DNA of 64,000 bases, taken from assembly GCF_001660485.1 (NCBI RefSeq), contig NZ_CP013979.1:3782001-3846000 (forward strand), read 5' to 3'. Position numbers and translations under genes: made by a program. The notes beneath the pieces are model-generated. The model saw only the letters and a list, made by a program, of their open reading frames with translations, was not told the origin of the DNA and did not search any database. Of the stretch, positions 50,220-58,644 are shown piece after piece (the stretch's first letter is position 1; each line of letters opens with the position of its first letter). The DNA comes from Agromyces aureus (lineage in GTDB: Bacteria > Actinomycetota > Actinomycetes > Actinomycetales > Microbacteriaceae).

Positions 50220-53195
50220 ATGATCACCAGCCTCGCGATCTTCGCGGCGGCCTCGGTTCTCACACCGTGGCTCACGAAGCGCCTCGGCCGACGGGTCTTC
50301 CCGCTCATCGCCCTGGTTCCGGCCGCGATCTTCGTCGTGCTGCTGACCTGGCTGCCGGGCGTGCTCGCGGGCACGCCCGTGGTCGAGTCGGTCTCGTGGA
50401 TCCCCGAGCTCGACATCGCGCTGAGCTTCCGCATGGACGCGCTCGCGCTGATCCTCTCGCTCGTGGTCACGGGCATCGGCGCGCTCGTGCTGCTCTACTG
50501 CACCTGGTACTTCGCCGACGACGAGCCCGCGCTCGGCCGCTTCGCCGCGCTGCTGCTCGCCTTCGCGGGCGTCATGCTGGGCCTCGTCACCTCCGACGAC
50601 GTGTTCGTGCTGTTCACGTTCTGGGAGGCCACGAGCGTGCTCTCGTACCTCCTCATCGGCCACTACACGGGCCGCAAAGAGAGCCGTGGTGCGGCGCTGC
50701 AGGCGCTCACGGTCACGACGTTCGGCGGCCTCGCGATGCTCGTCGGGCTCGTGCTGCTCGCCGTCGAGGGCGGCACGACGTCGCTCTCCGAGCTCATCGC
50801 GCACCCCGTCACGGGCGCTGCGGCCGAGTGGGGCATCGCCCTCGTGCTCGTGGGCGCGATCTCGAAGAGCGCGCTCGTGCCGTTCCACTTCTGGCTCCCG
50901 GCGGCGATGGCGGCCCCGACCCCGGTCAGCGCCTACCTGCACGCGGCGGCGATGGTCAAGGCGGGTGTCTACCTCGTGGCCCGCCTGGCGCCCGGGTACG
51001 CCGACCTCGAGGTGTGGCATCCGATCGTCATCGCGCTCGGCGTGCTCACGATGCTCGTCGGCGGCTGGCGCGCCCTGCGTCAGTACGACCTCAAGCTGCT
51101 GCTGGCCTACGGCACCGTGAGCCAGCTCGGCTTCCTCGTGATCGTCACGGGCTTCGGCACGCGCGACGCGGCCCTCGCGGGCATCGCCCTGCTGCTCGCG
51201 CACGCCATGTTCAAGGCGACCCTGTTCCTCACGGTCGGCATCATCGACCACTCGGCCGGCACGCGCGACTGGCGCAAGCTGTCGGGCCTCGGGCGACGGA
51301 TGCCGGTGGTCACCGTGATCGCGACCCTCGCCGCCGCGTCGATGGCCGGCATTCCTCCCCTGCTCGGGTTCGTGGCGAAGGAGGGCGTGCTCACCGCCTT
51401 CATCGACGCGACCGCCGAGGGCGGCTCGGTCGCGACCTGGGCGTGGATCGCGCTGGTCGGCGTGGTCGCGGGCTCGGTGCTGACCTTCGCCTACACCGCG
51501 CGCTTCCTCTGGGGCGCCTTCTCGACGAAGCCCGACGTGACACCGACGCCGTTGCACGCGCCGGGCGCCGCGATCTCGATCGCCCCGGCGGTGCTCGCCG
51601 TCGGCAGCCTCGTCGCCGCGTTCGCGATCGGGTTCATCGAGCCCCTGCTCACGGCCTACGCCGACGAACTGCCGGGCGCACAGGACACGCACCTCGCCCT
51701 GTGGCACGGCTTCGAGCCCGCGCTGTTCATCTCGCTCGGCATCTTCGCCGTCGGCGGGCTGCTCGTGTGGGGTCGTCGCGAGGTCGCTCGCCTGCAGGCG
51801 GCCGTCGTGCCCATGGTCGACTCGAGCCGCGGCTACCTCGGAATCGTGTCGGTGGTCGACCGCACGGCCGCGGCCGTGACGACCGCGATCCAGTCGCGCG
51901 GCCTGCCCGGTTACCTCACGATCATCATCGCGGTGTTCATCGGCGGCCTCGGCACGGCGACGATCCTGAACTCCGACTGGCCGGCCGAGATCCGCCTCTG
52001 GGACTTCACCTCGCAGCCGTTCATCGCGTTCGTGATGTGCGTCGCGGCGATCGCGGCCGTCATGGTCCGCCAGCGCATGGCCGCGGTGCTGCTCGTGAGC
52101 GTCACCGGCTACGGGCTCGTGCTGCTGTTCGGCATGTCGGGCGCCCCCGACCTCGCCCTCACGCAGGCGCTCGTCGAGACCATCGTCATCGTCGTGTTCG
52201 TGCTCGTGCTGCGCCGGCTGCCCAAGCAGATCGCCCAGCGCAACCCTCCGGTGCACAAGCTCGCACGCGGCGTCATCGGCGGTCTGGCGGGCATCGTGAT
52301 GGGCGTGATCGGACTCGTCGCGCTCGGCGCCCGCATCGAGCCGACCATCGCGGGCGGCCTGCCGGCACTCGCGCTCGAGGCCCACGGCAAGAACATCGTG
52401 AACGTGATGCTCGTCGACATCCGCGCGTGGGACACCCTCGGCGAGATCTCGGTGCTCGTGGCGGTCGCGACGGGCGTCGCGAGCCTCATCTTCGTCTCGG
52501 GCCGCACGGGCGGGGCGCCCCGCCTCGACGACGGCGACCTGGGCCTCGATCGGCGCGACCGCATGCGCCCGCTGCCCGAACCCGCGTCGAGCATCCGCGC
52601 CCCTCGCACGAGCCTCGAGAACACCGACGGCGAGACGGATGCCGCGGCCGAGGCCGCCTCGACCAGGCAGACGTGGCTGCTCGCGGGCCGCAAGATCTCC
52701 CCGCGCAACCGCTCGATCCTCATCGAGGTGCTCGTGCGCCTGCTCTTCCACCCCGCGATCGTCGTCTCGGTGTTCCTCCTCTTCGTCGGCCACAACGCGC
52801 CGGGCGGCGGGTTCGCGGGCGGCCTCCTCGCCGGCCTCGCGCTCGTGGCGCGCTACCTCGCCGGTGGGCGCTACGAACTCGGCGAGGCCGCGCCCGTCGA
52901 TGCGGGGCGCCTGCTCGGCACGGGCCTGCTGCTCGCCGCCGGCACCGCGACCGCCTCGCTGTTCTTCAGCGGCGTGCCGCTCGAGTCGGCCTGGTTCGAG
53001 ACCGAGGTGCCGGTGCTCGGCACGATCTCGATCGGCACCTCGACGCTCTTCGACATCGGCGTGTACCTCGTCGTCGTCGGGCTCGTGCTCGACATCCTCC
53101 GCTCGCTCGGCGGCGAGGTCGACCGGCAGCAGGAGCACGCCGACGAGGACGTCGACGACCCCGAGCCCGCTCCGACCGAGGGGGCCCGCGCATGA
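50220..53195 (+). CDS. mnhA: Na+/H+ antiporter subunit A fused with MnhB domain
   Basis: A 991-residue multi-helix protein, first subunit of the Mnh/Mrp cation/proton antiporter. The NuoL-like core (residues 1-500) has the typical LFTFWEATSVLSYLLIGHY and PVSAYLHAAAMVKAGVYLVARL segments; a second block of helices (about 560-740, MrpA C-terminal) follows, and the last 160 residues are an MnhB-like domain (FVGHNAPGGGFAGGLLAGL). The A/B fusion is common in actinobacteria and explains the absence of a separate mnhB. The start has a perfect AGGAGG site. The next gene overlaps by ATGA. Confidence 0.95.
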   Translation: MITSLAIFAAASVLTPWLTKRLGRRVFPLIALVPAAIFVVLLTWLPGVLAGTPVVESVSWIPELDIALSFRMDALALILSLVVTGIGALVLLYCTWYFADDEPALGRFAALLLAFAGVMLGLVTSDDVFVLFTFWEATSVLSYLLIGHYTGRKESRGAALQALTVTTFGGLAMLVGLVLLAVEGGTTSLSELIAHPVTGAAAEWGIALVLVGAISKSALVPFHFWLPAAMAAPTPVSAYLHAAAMVKAGVYLVARLAPGYADLEVWHPIVIALGVLTMLVGGWRALRQYDLKLLLAYGTVSQLGFLVIVTGFGTRDAALAGIALLLAHAMFKATLFLTVGIIDHSAGTRDWRKLSGLGRRMPVVTVIATLAAASMAGIPPLLGFVAKEGVLTAFIDATAEGGSVATWAWIALVGVVAGSVLTFAYTARFLWGAFSTKPDVTPTPLHAPGAAISIAPAVLAVGSLVAAFAIGFIEPLLTAYADELPGAQDTHLALWHGFEPALFISLGIFAVGGLLVWGRREVARLQAAVVPMVDSSRGYLGIVSVVDRTAAAVTTAIQSRGLPGYLTIIIAVFIGGLGTATILNSDWPAEIRLWDFTSQPFIAFVMCVAAIAAVMVRQRMAAVLLVSVTGYGLVLLFGMSGAPDLALTQALVETIVIVVFVLVLRRLPKQIAQRNPPVHKLARGVIGGLAGIVMGVIGLVALGARIEPTIAGGLPALALEAHGKNIVNVMLVDIRAWDTLGEISVLVAVATGVASLIFVSGRTGGAPRLDDGDLGLDRRDRMRPLPEPASSIRAPRTSLENTDGETDAAAEAASTRQTWLLAGRKISPRNRSILIEVLVRLLFHPAIVVSVFLLFVGHNAPGGGFAGGLLAGLALVARYLAGGRYELGEAAPVDAGRLLGTGLLLAAGTATASLFFSGVPLESAWFETEVPVLGTISIGTSTLFDIGVYLVVVGLVLDILRSLGGEVDRQQEHADEDVDDPEPAPTEGARA

Positions 53196-53722
53196 CCGGC
53201 TCACTCACCCTCGTGGTGCTCATGGCCGTGATGTTCGGCGCCGGCATCTCGATCATGCTCGAACGCAGCCTCACTCGCGTGCTCATCGGGTTCCTGCTCG
53301 TCGGCAACGCCGTCAACGTGCTCATCTACCTCATGAGCGGCGCGCCCGGGCTGGCCCCCATCCTCGGCGAGGGCGTCGACCCCGACGAGATCTCCGACCC
53401 GCTGCCGCAGGCGTTCGTGCTCACCGCGATCGTGATCAACCTCGGCATCACGGCCTTCATGCTCGCCCTCATCTACCGCTCGTGGTGGCTGGCCCAGCTC
53501 GGCGCCAAGGGCGACCTCATCGACGACGAGGAGGAGGACCTGCACGACGCCGAAGAGACGGCCGACCTCATCCGCATCTCCGCCGCCGACGACGCGGCGA
53601 TCCAGGAGCTCATCGAGGCCAGCGACGAGGAGCCCGACGAGGACCTCGAGTTCGAGGCATCCGCCCGTGACCGCGCCGAAGCCGGACGCGACGACCGCAC
53701 CGATCGGGAGGCCGACCGATGA
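53192..53722 (+). CDS. mnhC: Na+/H+ antiporter subunit C
   Basis: A 176-residue NuoK-like subunit with three helices in the first 105 residues (LVVLMAVMFGAGISIMLERS, GNAVNVLIYLMSGAPGL, DPLPQAFVLTAIVINLGITA) as in MnhC. A long acidic cytoplasmic tail (about 110-176, rich in Asp/Glu) is an addition compared with the usual 110-120 residues. Coupled to both neighbours by ATGA overlaps. Confidence 0.93.
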   Translation: MTGSLTLVVLMAVMFGAGISIMLERSLTRVLIGFLLVGNAVNVLIYLMSGAPGLAPILGEGVDPDEISDPLPQAFVLTAIVINLGITAFMLALIYRSWWLAQLGAKGDLIDDEEEDLHDAEETADLIRISAADDAAIQELIEASDEEPDEDLEFEASARDRAEAGRDDRTDREADR

Positions 53723-55299
53723 CCGCCGCGCTCGTGCCCCTCGTGGTGCTGCTGCCCCTGCTGGGCGCGGCTTCCGCCCTGATCCTCGGGCGTCACCGTC
53801 GCGCGCAGATGCTGGTCAGCACGGCCGTCCTCGCCGCCGTCGTGGTCATCGCCTCGGTGCTGCTCGCCGTGGTCGACGCGGGCGAGCCGATCGCGGTGAA
53901 CGTCGGAGCCTGGCCGGCGCCCTTCGGCATCGTGCTCGTCGTCGACCGGCTCTCGGCGATCATGCTGCTCGTGTCGGCGATCGTGCTGCTCGTGGTGCTC
54001 GTGTACGCGGTCGGGCAGGGCGTGGCCGACCGCCACCGCGAGACCCCGGTCTCGATCTTCCACCCGAGCTACCTGATCCTCTCGGCGGGCGTGTTCAACG
54101 CGTTCATCGCGGGCGACCTGTTCAACCTCTACGTGGGGTTCGAGATCCTGCTCTCGGCGAGCTACGTGCTGCTCACGCTCGGCGGCACGGGCGAGCGCAT
54201 CCGCGCGGGTGTCACGTACATCATCGTGAGCCTCGTGTCGTCGCTCTTCTTCCTCAGTGCGATCGCGCTCATCTACGGCGCCACGGGCACGGCCAACATC
54301 GCGCAGCTCTCGGTGCGCATCGCGGAGCTGCCCGACAACGTGCAGCTCATCCTGCACCTGCTGCTGCTCATCGCCTTCGGCATCAAGGCGGCCGTGTTCC
54401 CGCTGTCGTTCTGGCTGCCCGACTCGTACCCGACCGCGCCCGCGCCGGTCACGGCGGTGTTCGCGGGCCTGCTCACGAAGGTCGGCGTCTACGCGATCAT
54501 CCGCACCGAGACCGTGATCTTCTCGGAGCAGGACCTCTCGTTGCTGCTCATGGTCATCGGCGGGCTCACGATGGTCATCGGCATCCTGGGTGCGCTCACG
54601 CAGGCCGACATCAAGCGACTGCTCTCGTTCACGCTCGTGAGCCACATCGGCTACATGATCTTCGGCATCGCGCTCGGCACCCAGCTCGGCATGGCCGCCA
54701 CGATCTACTACGTGGTGCACCACATCACGGTGCAGACGACGCTGTTCCTCACGACCGGACTCATCGAACGCATCGGCGGGGCGACCTCGATCAACCGGCT
54801 CGCGGGCCTGCTGAAGGCCTCGCCGTTCCTCGCGATCCTGTTCTTCATCCCGGCGCTGAACCTCGGCGGCATCCCGCCGTTCTCGGGATTCCTCGGCAAG
54901 ACCGGCCTGTTCCTCGCGGGCGGCGAGCAGGCCGCGGCCGACCCCGGCACGGCCTGGCTCGTGTGGGTCGTGATCGCCGCCGGCGCGATCACCTCGCTCA
55001 TCACGCTGTACGCCCTGACGCGGTTCTGGAACATGGCGTTCTGGCGCGGACGCGACGAGCTCGACGGCTACGAGTCGGTGCTGCTCGGATCGGTGCAAGA
55101 GGCCCCCGAGGGCGCCACGGTCACCGCGACGAAGACCACGCCGCGACTCATGGTGGCCGCGACGACCGTGCTCGTGGTCGTCACGGTGCTGCTGACGGTG
55201 TTCGCAGGCCCCATCTTCGGGCTGGCCGACCGCGCGGCCGAGAATCTCATCGACCCGTCGGTCTACGTCTCGATCGTGTTCCCGGGAGGTGTGCAATGA
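53719..55299 (+). CDS. mnhD: Na+/H+ antiporter subunit D
   Basis: A 526-residue NuoM/NuoN-like proton channel subunit. Key segments are FNLYVGFEILLSASYVLLTL with the conserved Glu and AFGIKAAVFPLSFWLPDSYP with the Lys of the discontinuous helix, PAPVTAVFAGLLTKVGVYAI next. About 14 helices are expected. ATG overlaps the mnhC stop and its stop overlaps mnhE. Confidence 0.95.
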   Translation: MTAALVPLVVLLPLLGAASALILGRHRRAQMLVSTAVLAAVVVIASVLLAVVDAGEPIAVNVGAWPAPFGIVLVVDRLSAIMLLVSAIVLLVVLVYAVGQGVADRHRETPVSIFHPSYLILSAGVFNAFIAGDLFNLYVGFEILLSASYVLLTLGGTGERIRAGVTYIIVSLVSSLFFLSAIALIYGATGTANIAQLSVRIAELPDNVQLILHLLLLIAFGIKAAVFPLSFWLPDSYPTAPAPVTAVFAGLLTKVGVYAIIRTETVIFSEQDLSLLLMVIGGLTMVIGILGALTQADIKRLLSFTLVSHIGYMIFGIALGTQLGMAATIYYVVHHITVQTTLFLTTGLIERIGGATSINRLAGLLKASPFLAILFFIPALNLGGIPPFSGFLGKTGLFLAGGEQAAADPGTAWLVWVVIAAGAITSLITLYALTRFWNMAFWRGRDELDGYESVLLGSVQEAPEGATVTATKTTPRLMVAATTVLVVVTVLLTVFAGPIFGLADRAAENLIDPSVYVSIVFPGGVQ

Positions 55300-55961
55300 C
55301 GACCGGCACGTCGACGGATTCGGTCCCCACGGTCAACCGGTGGTGGAGCGTGTGGCGCCAACTGCCGCTGCTCGTCGCGCTCGTCGCGCTCTGGTGCTTC
55401 CTGTGGGATCACATCGACCTGCTCACGATCGTGTCGGGCATCGTGCTCGCGGTGCTCGTGACCCGCACCCTCTACCTGCCGCCCGTGCTGCTCAGCGGAC
55501 GGTTCAACCCGTGGCGCGGCCTGCTGCTCGGACTCCGCATGATGTTCGACGTGGTCGTCGCCTCACTCCAGGTCGCGTGGTTCTCGATCAACCCCTGGTG
55601 GAAGCCGATGAACGCGATCATCGCCGTGCAGTTGCTCACCCGCTCCGACCTGGTGACCACCCTCACCGCCGAGGCCATCTCGGTCGTGCCCGGCACGGTC
55701 GTCGTCGACATCGACCGCGAGCGCGGCCTGCTCTACCTGCACGCCCTCGGCACGCGCACCGCCGCCGACCTCGAGCGCACCCACCGCGAAGTGCTCGGCA
55801 CCGAGGAGCGCATCGTGCTCGCGATCGGCACGCACGCGCAGGCCGCATCCGTGCGCGCCGCACGCCGGGAGCGCCGGGCGCAGGCCCGGGCCGCGGCGAC
55901 CGGCGACATCCGCTCGAACACCGTCGTCGAGAAGGACACCCGTTCGAAGGAGGAGAGATGA
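55296..55961 (+). CDS. mnhE: Na+/H+ antiporter subunit E
   Basis: A 221-residue MnhE protein: two or three helices near the N terminus (LPLLVALVALWCFLWDHIDL; FDVVVASLQVAWFSINPWWK) and the conserved cytoplasmic block TLTAEAISVVPGTVVVDIDR, LYLHALG. An extra basic tail (about 185-221) is unusual but not rare. Overlaps both neighbours by ATGA. Confidence 0.93.
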   Translation: MTTGTSTDSVPTVNRWWSVWRQLPLLVALVALWCFLWDHIDLLTIVSGIVLAVLVTRTLYLPPVLLSGRFNPWRGLLLGLRMMFDVVVASLQVAWFSINPWWKPMNAIIAVQLLTRSDLVTTLTAEAISVVPGTVVVDIDRERGLLYLHALGTRTAADLERTHREVLGTEERIVLAIGTHAQAASVRAARRERRAQARAAATGDIRSNTVVEKDTRSKEER

Positions 55962-56230
55962 GTTTCCTCACGCTCGCGAGCATCGTCGCGGGCATCATGT
56001 TCGGCATCGGCGCGATCACCGCGGTGGTGCGCATCATCAAGGGCCCGTCGATCCTCGACCGCGCCCTCGCCACCGACGTGCTGCTCGCGATCGCGATCTG
56101 CGCGCTCGGTGCCGAGATGGCCGTCAACAAGCACACCGACACGCTCGTGGTGCTGCTCGTGCTCGCGATGTTCGCCGTCGTCGGCTCGATCTCCATCGCG
56201 CGCTACATGGGAAAGCAGGACGCCTCATGA
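55958..56230 (+). CDS. mnhF: Na+/H+ antiporter subunit F
   Basis: A 90-residue MnhF protein with three helices and the family signature IIKGPSILDRALATDVLLAI. AGGAGAG immediately precedes the ATG, which overlaps the mnhE stop. Its stop codon (56228-56230) overlaps the ATG of a short duplicated frame instead of mnhG. Confidence 0.93.
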   Translation: MSFLTLASIVAGIMFGIGAITAVVRIIKGPSILDRALATDVLLAIAICALGAEMAVNKHTDTLVVLLVLAMFAVVGSISIARYMGKQDAS

Positions 56231-56339
56231 GCGCCGCCGAGATCGCCCCCCACGACCCGCCCTGCTCACGCCGGAGGTCCGCGATGAGCGCCGCCGAGAT
56301 CGCCCCCACGACCCGCCCTGCTCACGCCGGAGGTCCGCG
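56227..56339 (+). repeat. tandem duplication of the mnhG initiation region
   Basis: Two copies in tandem, 57 and 56 bp, each starting with ATGAGCGCCGCCGAGATCGC and ending CCGGAGGTCCGCG; the mnhG ORF begins with a third copy of the first 21 bases at 56340. Confidence 0.92.
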
Positions 56340-56343
56340 ATGA
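56227..56343 (+). CDS. 38-residue ORF from a duplicated mnhG start module
   Basis: ATG at 56227 overlaps the mnhF stop, and the TGA at 56341-56343 overlaps the true mnhG ATG. The frame covers two tandem copies of a module (57 bp, 56227-56283; 56 bp, 56284-56339) made of the first seven mnhG codons (MSAAEIA) plus a spacer with a GGAGG ribosome site. The copies differ by one C in a C-run, so the second is read in a different frame. It is probably translated as a coupling peptide between mnhF and mnhG; the peptide itself likely has no function. Confidence 0.5.
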   Translation: MSAAEIAPHDPPCSRRRSAMSAAEIAPTTRPAHAGGPR

Positions 56344-56696
56344 GCGCCGCCGAGATCGCCGTCGGCCTGCTCATCGTGGTGAGCGGGTTCCTGTCGATGG
56401 CCGCGGGCATCGGCATCGTGCGCTTCCCTGATGTGCTCACGCGACTGCACGCCGCGACGAAGCCGCAGGTGCTCGGGCTCGCCGCGGTGCTCGTCGCGAT
56501 CGTCGTGCAGGTGCCGACGTGGGGCGTGGTCACCACGGTCGTGCTCATCATGACGTTCCAGCTGCTCACCCAGCCGATGACCGCGCACATGCTGGGGCGC
56601 GCCGCCTACCGCAGCGACCACGTGCGCCGCGACCTGCTCATCGAGGACGAGCTCGACCGCGACATCGCCGCGCACGACCAGCCGGGCCGGGGCTGA
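56340..56696 (+). CDS. mnhG: Na+/H+ antiporter subunit G
   Basis: A 118-residue MnhG protein, last subunit of the operon. Three helices with GIGIVRFPDVLTRLHAATKP as the family signature, then a short charged tail. The ATG is preceded by GGAGG contributed by the second copy of the duplicated module. Its stop (56694-56696) lies at the left direct repeat of the island. Confidence 0.92.
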   Translation: MSAAEIAVGLLIVVSGFLSMAAGIGIVRFPDVLTRLHAATKPQVLGLAAVLVAIVVQVPTWGVVTTVVLIMTFQLLTQPMTAHMLGRAAYRSDHVRRDLLIEDELDRDIAAHDQPGRG

Positions 56697-56708
56697 GGTT
56701 CAGCCGGC
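56696..56708 (+). repeat. 13-bp direct repeat, left island boundary
   Basis: AGGTTCAGCCGGC, identical at 63666-63678. It overlaps the mnhG stop and forms a hairpin with the preceding GGCTGA. Confidence 0.8.
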
Positions 56709-56713
56709 ACTGG

Positions 56714-56729
56714 GTGTGGAGTTCGGCGC
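56714..56729 (+). repeat. terminal inverted repeat, left
   Basis: GTGTGGAGTTCGGCGC, reverse complement of 63627-63642. Similarity continues weakly outwards (GGTTCAGCC vs GGTTGAGCC) and inwards (GCGGCGGTGTTCCG vs GGCGGCGTCCG). Confidence 0.75.
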
Positions 56730-56865
56730 TTTGCGGCGGTGTTCCGTGGTCACTGTGTGTCGCTCGTTGTCGTCGCCGGGGAGCCTCGCGGTCGTTGCTC
56801 CAGTGTCCGCAAGGGATCCGCCAGCGGGCGCCCATCGGCCCGTAGACGAGCCGTCTTTTTCGTAA

Positions 56866-56871
56866 TACGAT
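56866..56871 (+). promoter_or_regulatory. -10 box TACGAT and small palindrome of the TA-like operon
   Basis: TACGAT ends 6 bases before the ATG at 56878 (leaderless). ATAC-GATTTTG-GTAT (56865-56879) is an inverted repeat over the -10 and start codon, a suitable ribbon-helix-helix operator. Confidence 0.6.
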
Positions 56872-56877
56872 TTTGGT

Positions 56878-57141
56878 ATGGGTGGTGAAGAGACGATCAA
56901 CGGCGTTCCGGTTACCGAGGAGCAGATCTCGGCCTGGGCGGCGGAAGCTGAAGCCGGGTACGACATCGACGCACTCAAGCGGCGAGGACGTGGGCGACCT
57001 GGGCGCGGAGCGGAGCCCGCGCAGGTAGTCGCTCTACGTCTCACAGCGGAGGAACTCGCCGTTCTCGATGCCCGTGCTGCACGGGAGCACAAGTCGCGCT
57101 CAGACCTGATCCGTGAAGCGATCGCCGCGTACGCGGCGTGA
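56878..57141 (+). CDS. ribbon-helix-helix (CopG-like) antitoxin
   Basis: An 87-residue protein with a C-terminal RHH fold: PAQVVALRLTAEELAVLDAR (strand and helix 1) and HKSRSDLIREAIAAYAA (helix 2). The N-terminal 45 residues, with a basic RRGRGRPGRG stretch, are flexible. RHH antitoxins usually neutralise a neighbouring toxin and repress their own operon. The start is fixed by the leaderless promoter; the stop overlaps the next start (GTGA). Confidence 0.85.
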   Translation: MGGEETINGVPVTEEQISAWAAEAEAGYDIDALKRRGRGRPGRGAEPAQVVALRLTAEELAVLDARAAREHKSRSDLIREAIAAYAA

Positions 57142-57377
57142 AGGTTCACGACTCCGCACTCAAGCACGGCATCGATCCCGAGGACGCCATCCGGGCCGCC
57201 GGCCGGGCACTGTGGATCGAGGATCTCGACGACGACTCGCCTGCGCGTCAACTCCGACTCGGGTTCGACAGGCAGGGGCGCCTCTTGGAAACGGTTGTTC
57301 TGGTCTTCGACAGTGGCAACGAACTCGTCATTCATGCAATGAAGGCTCGCCCCCAGATGCTCGATCTCCTGCCGTAA
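57138..57377 (+). CDS. putative toxin partner of the RHH antitoxin
   Basis: A 79-residue protein coupled to the RHH gene by a GTGA overlap. It has a helix near the N terminus (HDSALKHGIDPEDAIRAAGR) and a beta hairpin RLLETVVLVFDSGNELVIHA followed by MKARPQMLDLLP. The layout recalls small BrnT/RelE-size toxins with MKAR near the end, but I cannot assign a family. The toxin call rests on size, gene order and coupling. Confidence 0.7.
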   Translation: MKVHDSALKHGIDPEDAIRAAGRALWIEDLDDDSPARQLRLGFDRQGRLLETVVLVFDSGNELVIHAMKARPQMLDLLP

Positions 57378-57484
57378 CAGCCGACGCCCTGGCAACCGCT
57401 CAGGGGCTTCAACAGCCCGTAGGCGGATCCGCTCGCGGGCCCGCTGGATGATCTGCGAGGTGGCCGCCGTGTCACGATGAGTCC

Positions 57485-57888
57485 ATGCGAAGCGCCGTCC
57501 AACTCATTCGATCCAGCACGCTCAGCGATGTCGCCCAGTACGCCTACGCAGCGACAGCACCAAAGACTCCCGCTACATCTTTCTCGCCGGCGCATGCCCT
57601 CTCGACGACGGGACCATCGCCGCGGTCGGCGACTACGCGGTCCAAGCCTTCCGGTGCATCGCGACGATGAAGGAAGCGCTCGAGGCCGCCGGAGCAGGAA
57701 TCGAGGACGTGATCAGCACGCGCGTCCTGGTCGCTTCCTCGAACCGGTCCGATCTCGTCGCAGCTTGGGACGTCGTTCGTGACGCGTTCGGCGATCACGA
57801 CGTGCCCAGCACCCTTTTCGGAGTCACGGTCCTTGGATACGACGACCAGCTCGTCGAGATCGAAGCGGTTGCAGCAGTCACCGACTGA
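57485..57888 (+). pseudogene. RidA/YjgF-family gene with frameshift
   Basis: The first frame encodes MRSAVQLIRSSTLSDVAQYA and YAATAP; near 57560 the homology moves to another frame, which continues KDSRYIFLAGACPLDDGTIA, then MKEALEAAGAGIEDVISTRV (from 57667) to the end. Joined, they give a full RidA protein of about 133 residues, an enamine/imine deaminase. A single missing base near CACCAAAGAC explains the break. The second part alone (57667-57888) keeps an ATG and may be annotated as a fragment. Either a real pseudogene or a sequencing error. Confidence 0.8.
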
Positions 57889-58025
57889 CCCGCCAGTAGT
57901 GACCGAGAGCGGGTCCATCTGCGGGTGCCGAGATGGTTGAGAATGAGGTGGCGGGAAGGCGGCGGCCGAGCGGCGGCTCACTGGCGGCGTCGTGGCGTGG
58001 TGCTGAGGAGGCGGGCGGAGCGAGC

Positions 58026-58568
58026 ATGAGACCCATGAACACCACACGAATCATCGACCTTCGTCAGGAGTACGGCTGGACCCAGGAGCGGCTCGCGACT
58101 GAGAGCGGCGTCGGGCTTCGAACGATTCAGCGGTTGGAGGCCGGGCAGGACGCCAGCCTGGAGACGTTGTCCCTTGTCGCTGAGGCGCTTCGCGTCTCCG
58201 TTCGAGACCTTTTCATCGCGATCGATGACGCTGACCTCGGAAACCGTGTTGAGTCCCTGCAGTCCCGGACAGAGGATCAGCAGGCCGCCCGCGACCGGCT
58301 CACCGGCGCGTGGCGGTGGCTCTATATCGGAATCGGCGTGGTCCTCACCTTGGTCAGCTTCACGCTCGGTCAGTACGGGCTTGTTGTTTTCCTCGCCTAC
58401 TGGACTGGTGGGTACCTGATTCTCGTCGCGATACGAAGGATTTACCTCGAACCGCGACTCGAGGAGAAGTACCCGCTCTCGCGGAGTAAGAAGCAGCGCC
58501 GATCGCAACGTGCGCCTCTGACCGATTCGAAACCGGCCACGGAGGCGCCGCTCGAAGCACAGCCGTGA
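58026..58568 (+). CDS. XRE-type HTH regulator with 2TM domain
   Basis: A 180-residue protein: an XRE HTH (about residues 8-60; IDLRQEYGWTQERLATESGV and RTIQRLEAGQ) and two membrane helices (about 98-120 WLYIGIGVVLTLVSFTLGQY and 122-140 VVFLAYWTGGYLILVAIRR), then a charged tail. This HTH-2TM layout describes membrane-bound regulators of unknown signal. GCGGAG precedes the ATG; the second ATG nine bases later is an alternative. Codon use is less GC-biased than the host. Confidence 0.82.
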   Translation: MRPMNTTRIIDLRQEYGWTQERLATESGVGLRTIQRLEAGQDASLETLSLVAEALRVSVRDLFIAIDDADLGNRVESLQSRTEDQQAARDRLTGAWRWLYIGIGVVLTLVSFTLGQYGLVVFLAYWTGGYLILVAIRRIYLEPRLEEKYPLSRSKKQRRSQRAPLTDSKPATEAPLEAQP

Positions 58569-58632
58569 GCCTCAAACGTGTCCGTTCGCCGATCGCTCAT
58601 CGACTCGAGGGGCAGTTTGCGATCGTGTTCTC

Positions 58633-58638
58633 TAATCT
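58633..58638 (+). promoter_or_regulatory. -10 box TAATCT, leaderless start
   Basis: TAATCT ends 6 bases before the second of two adjacent ATGs (58645) and 3 bases before the first (58642). The spacing seen elsewhere selects 58645. Confidence 0.55.
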
Positions 58639-58644
58639 CGAATG

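Noticed and set aside
48813..53204. 1463-residue minus-strand open frame opposite mnhA
   Set aside because: Asp/Arg/His-rich antisense shadow of mnhA and the rhodanese gene.
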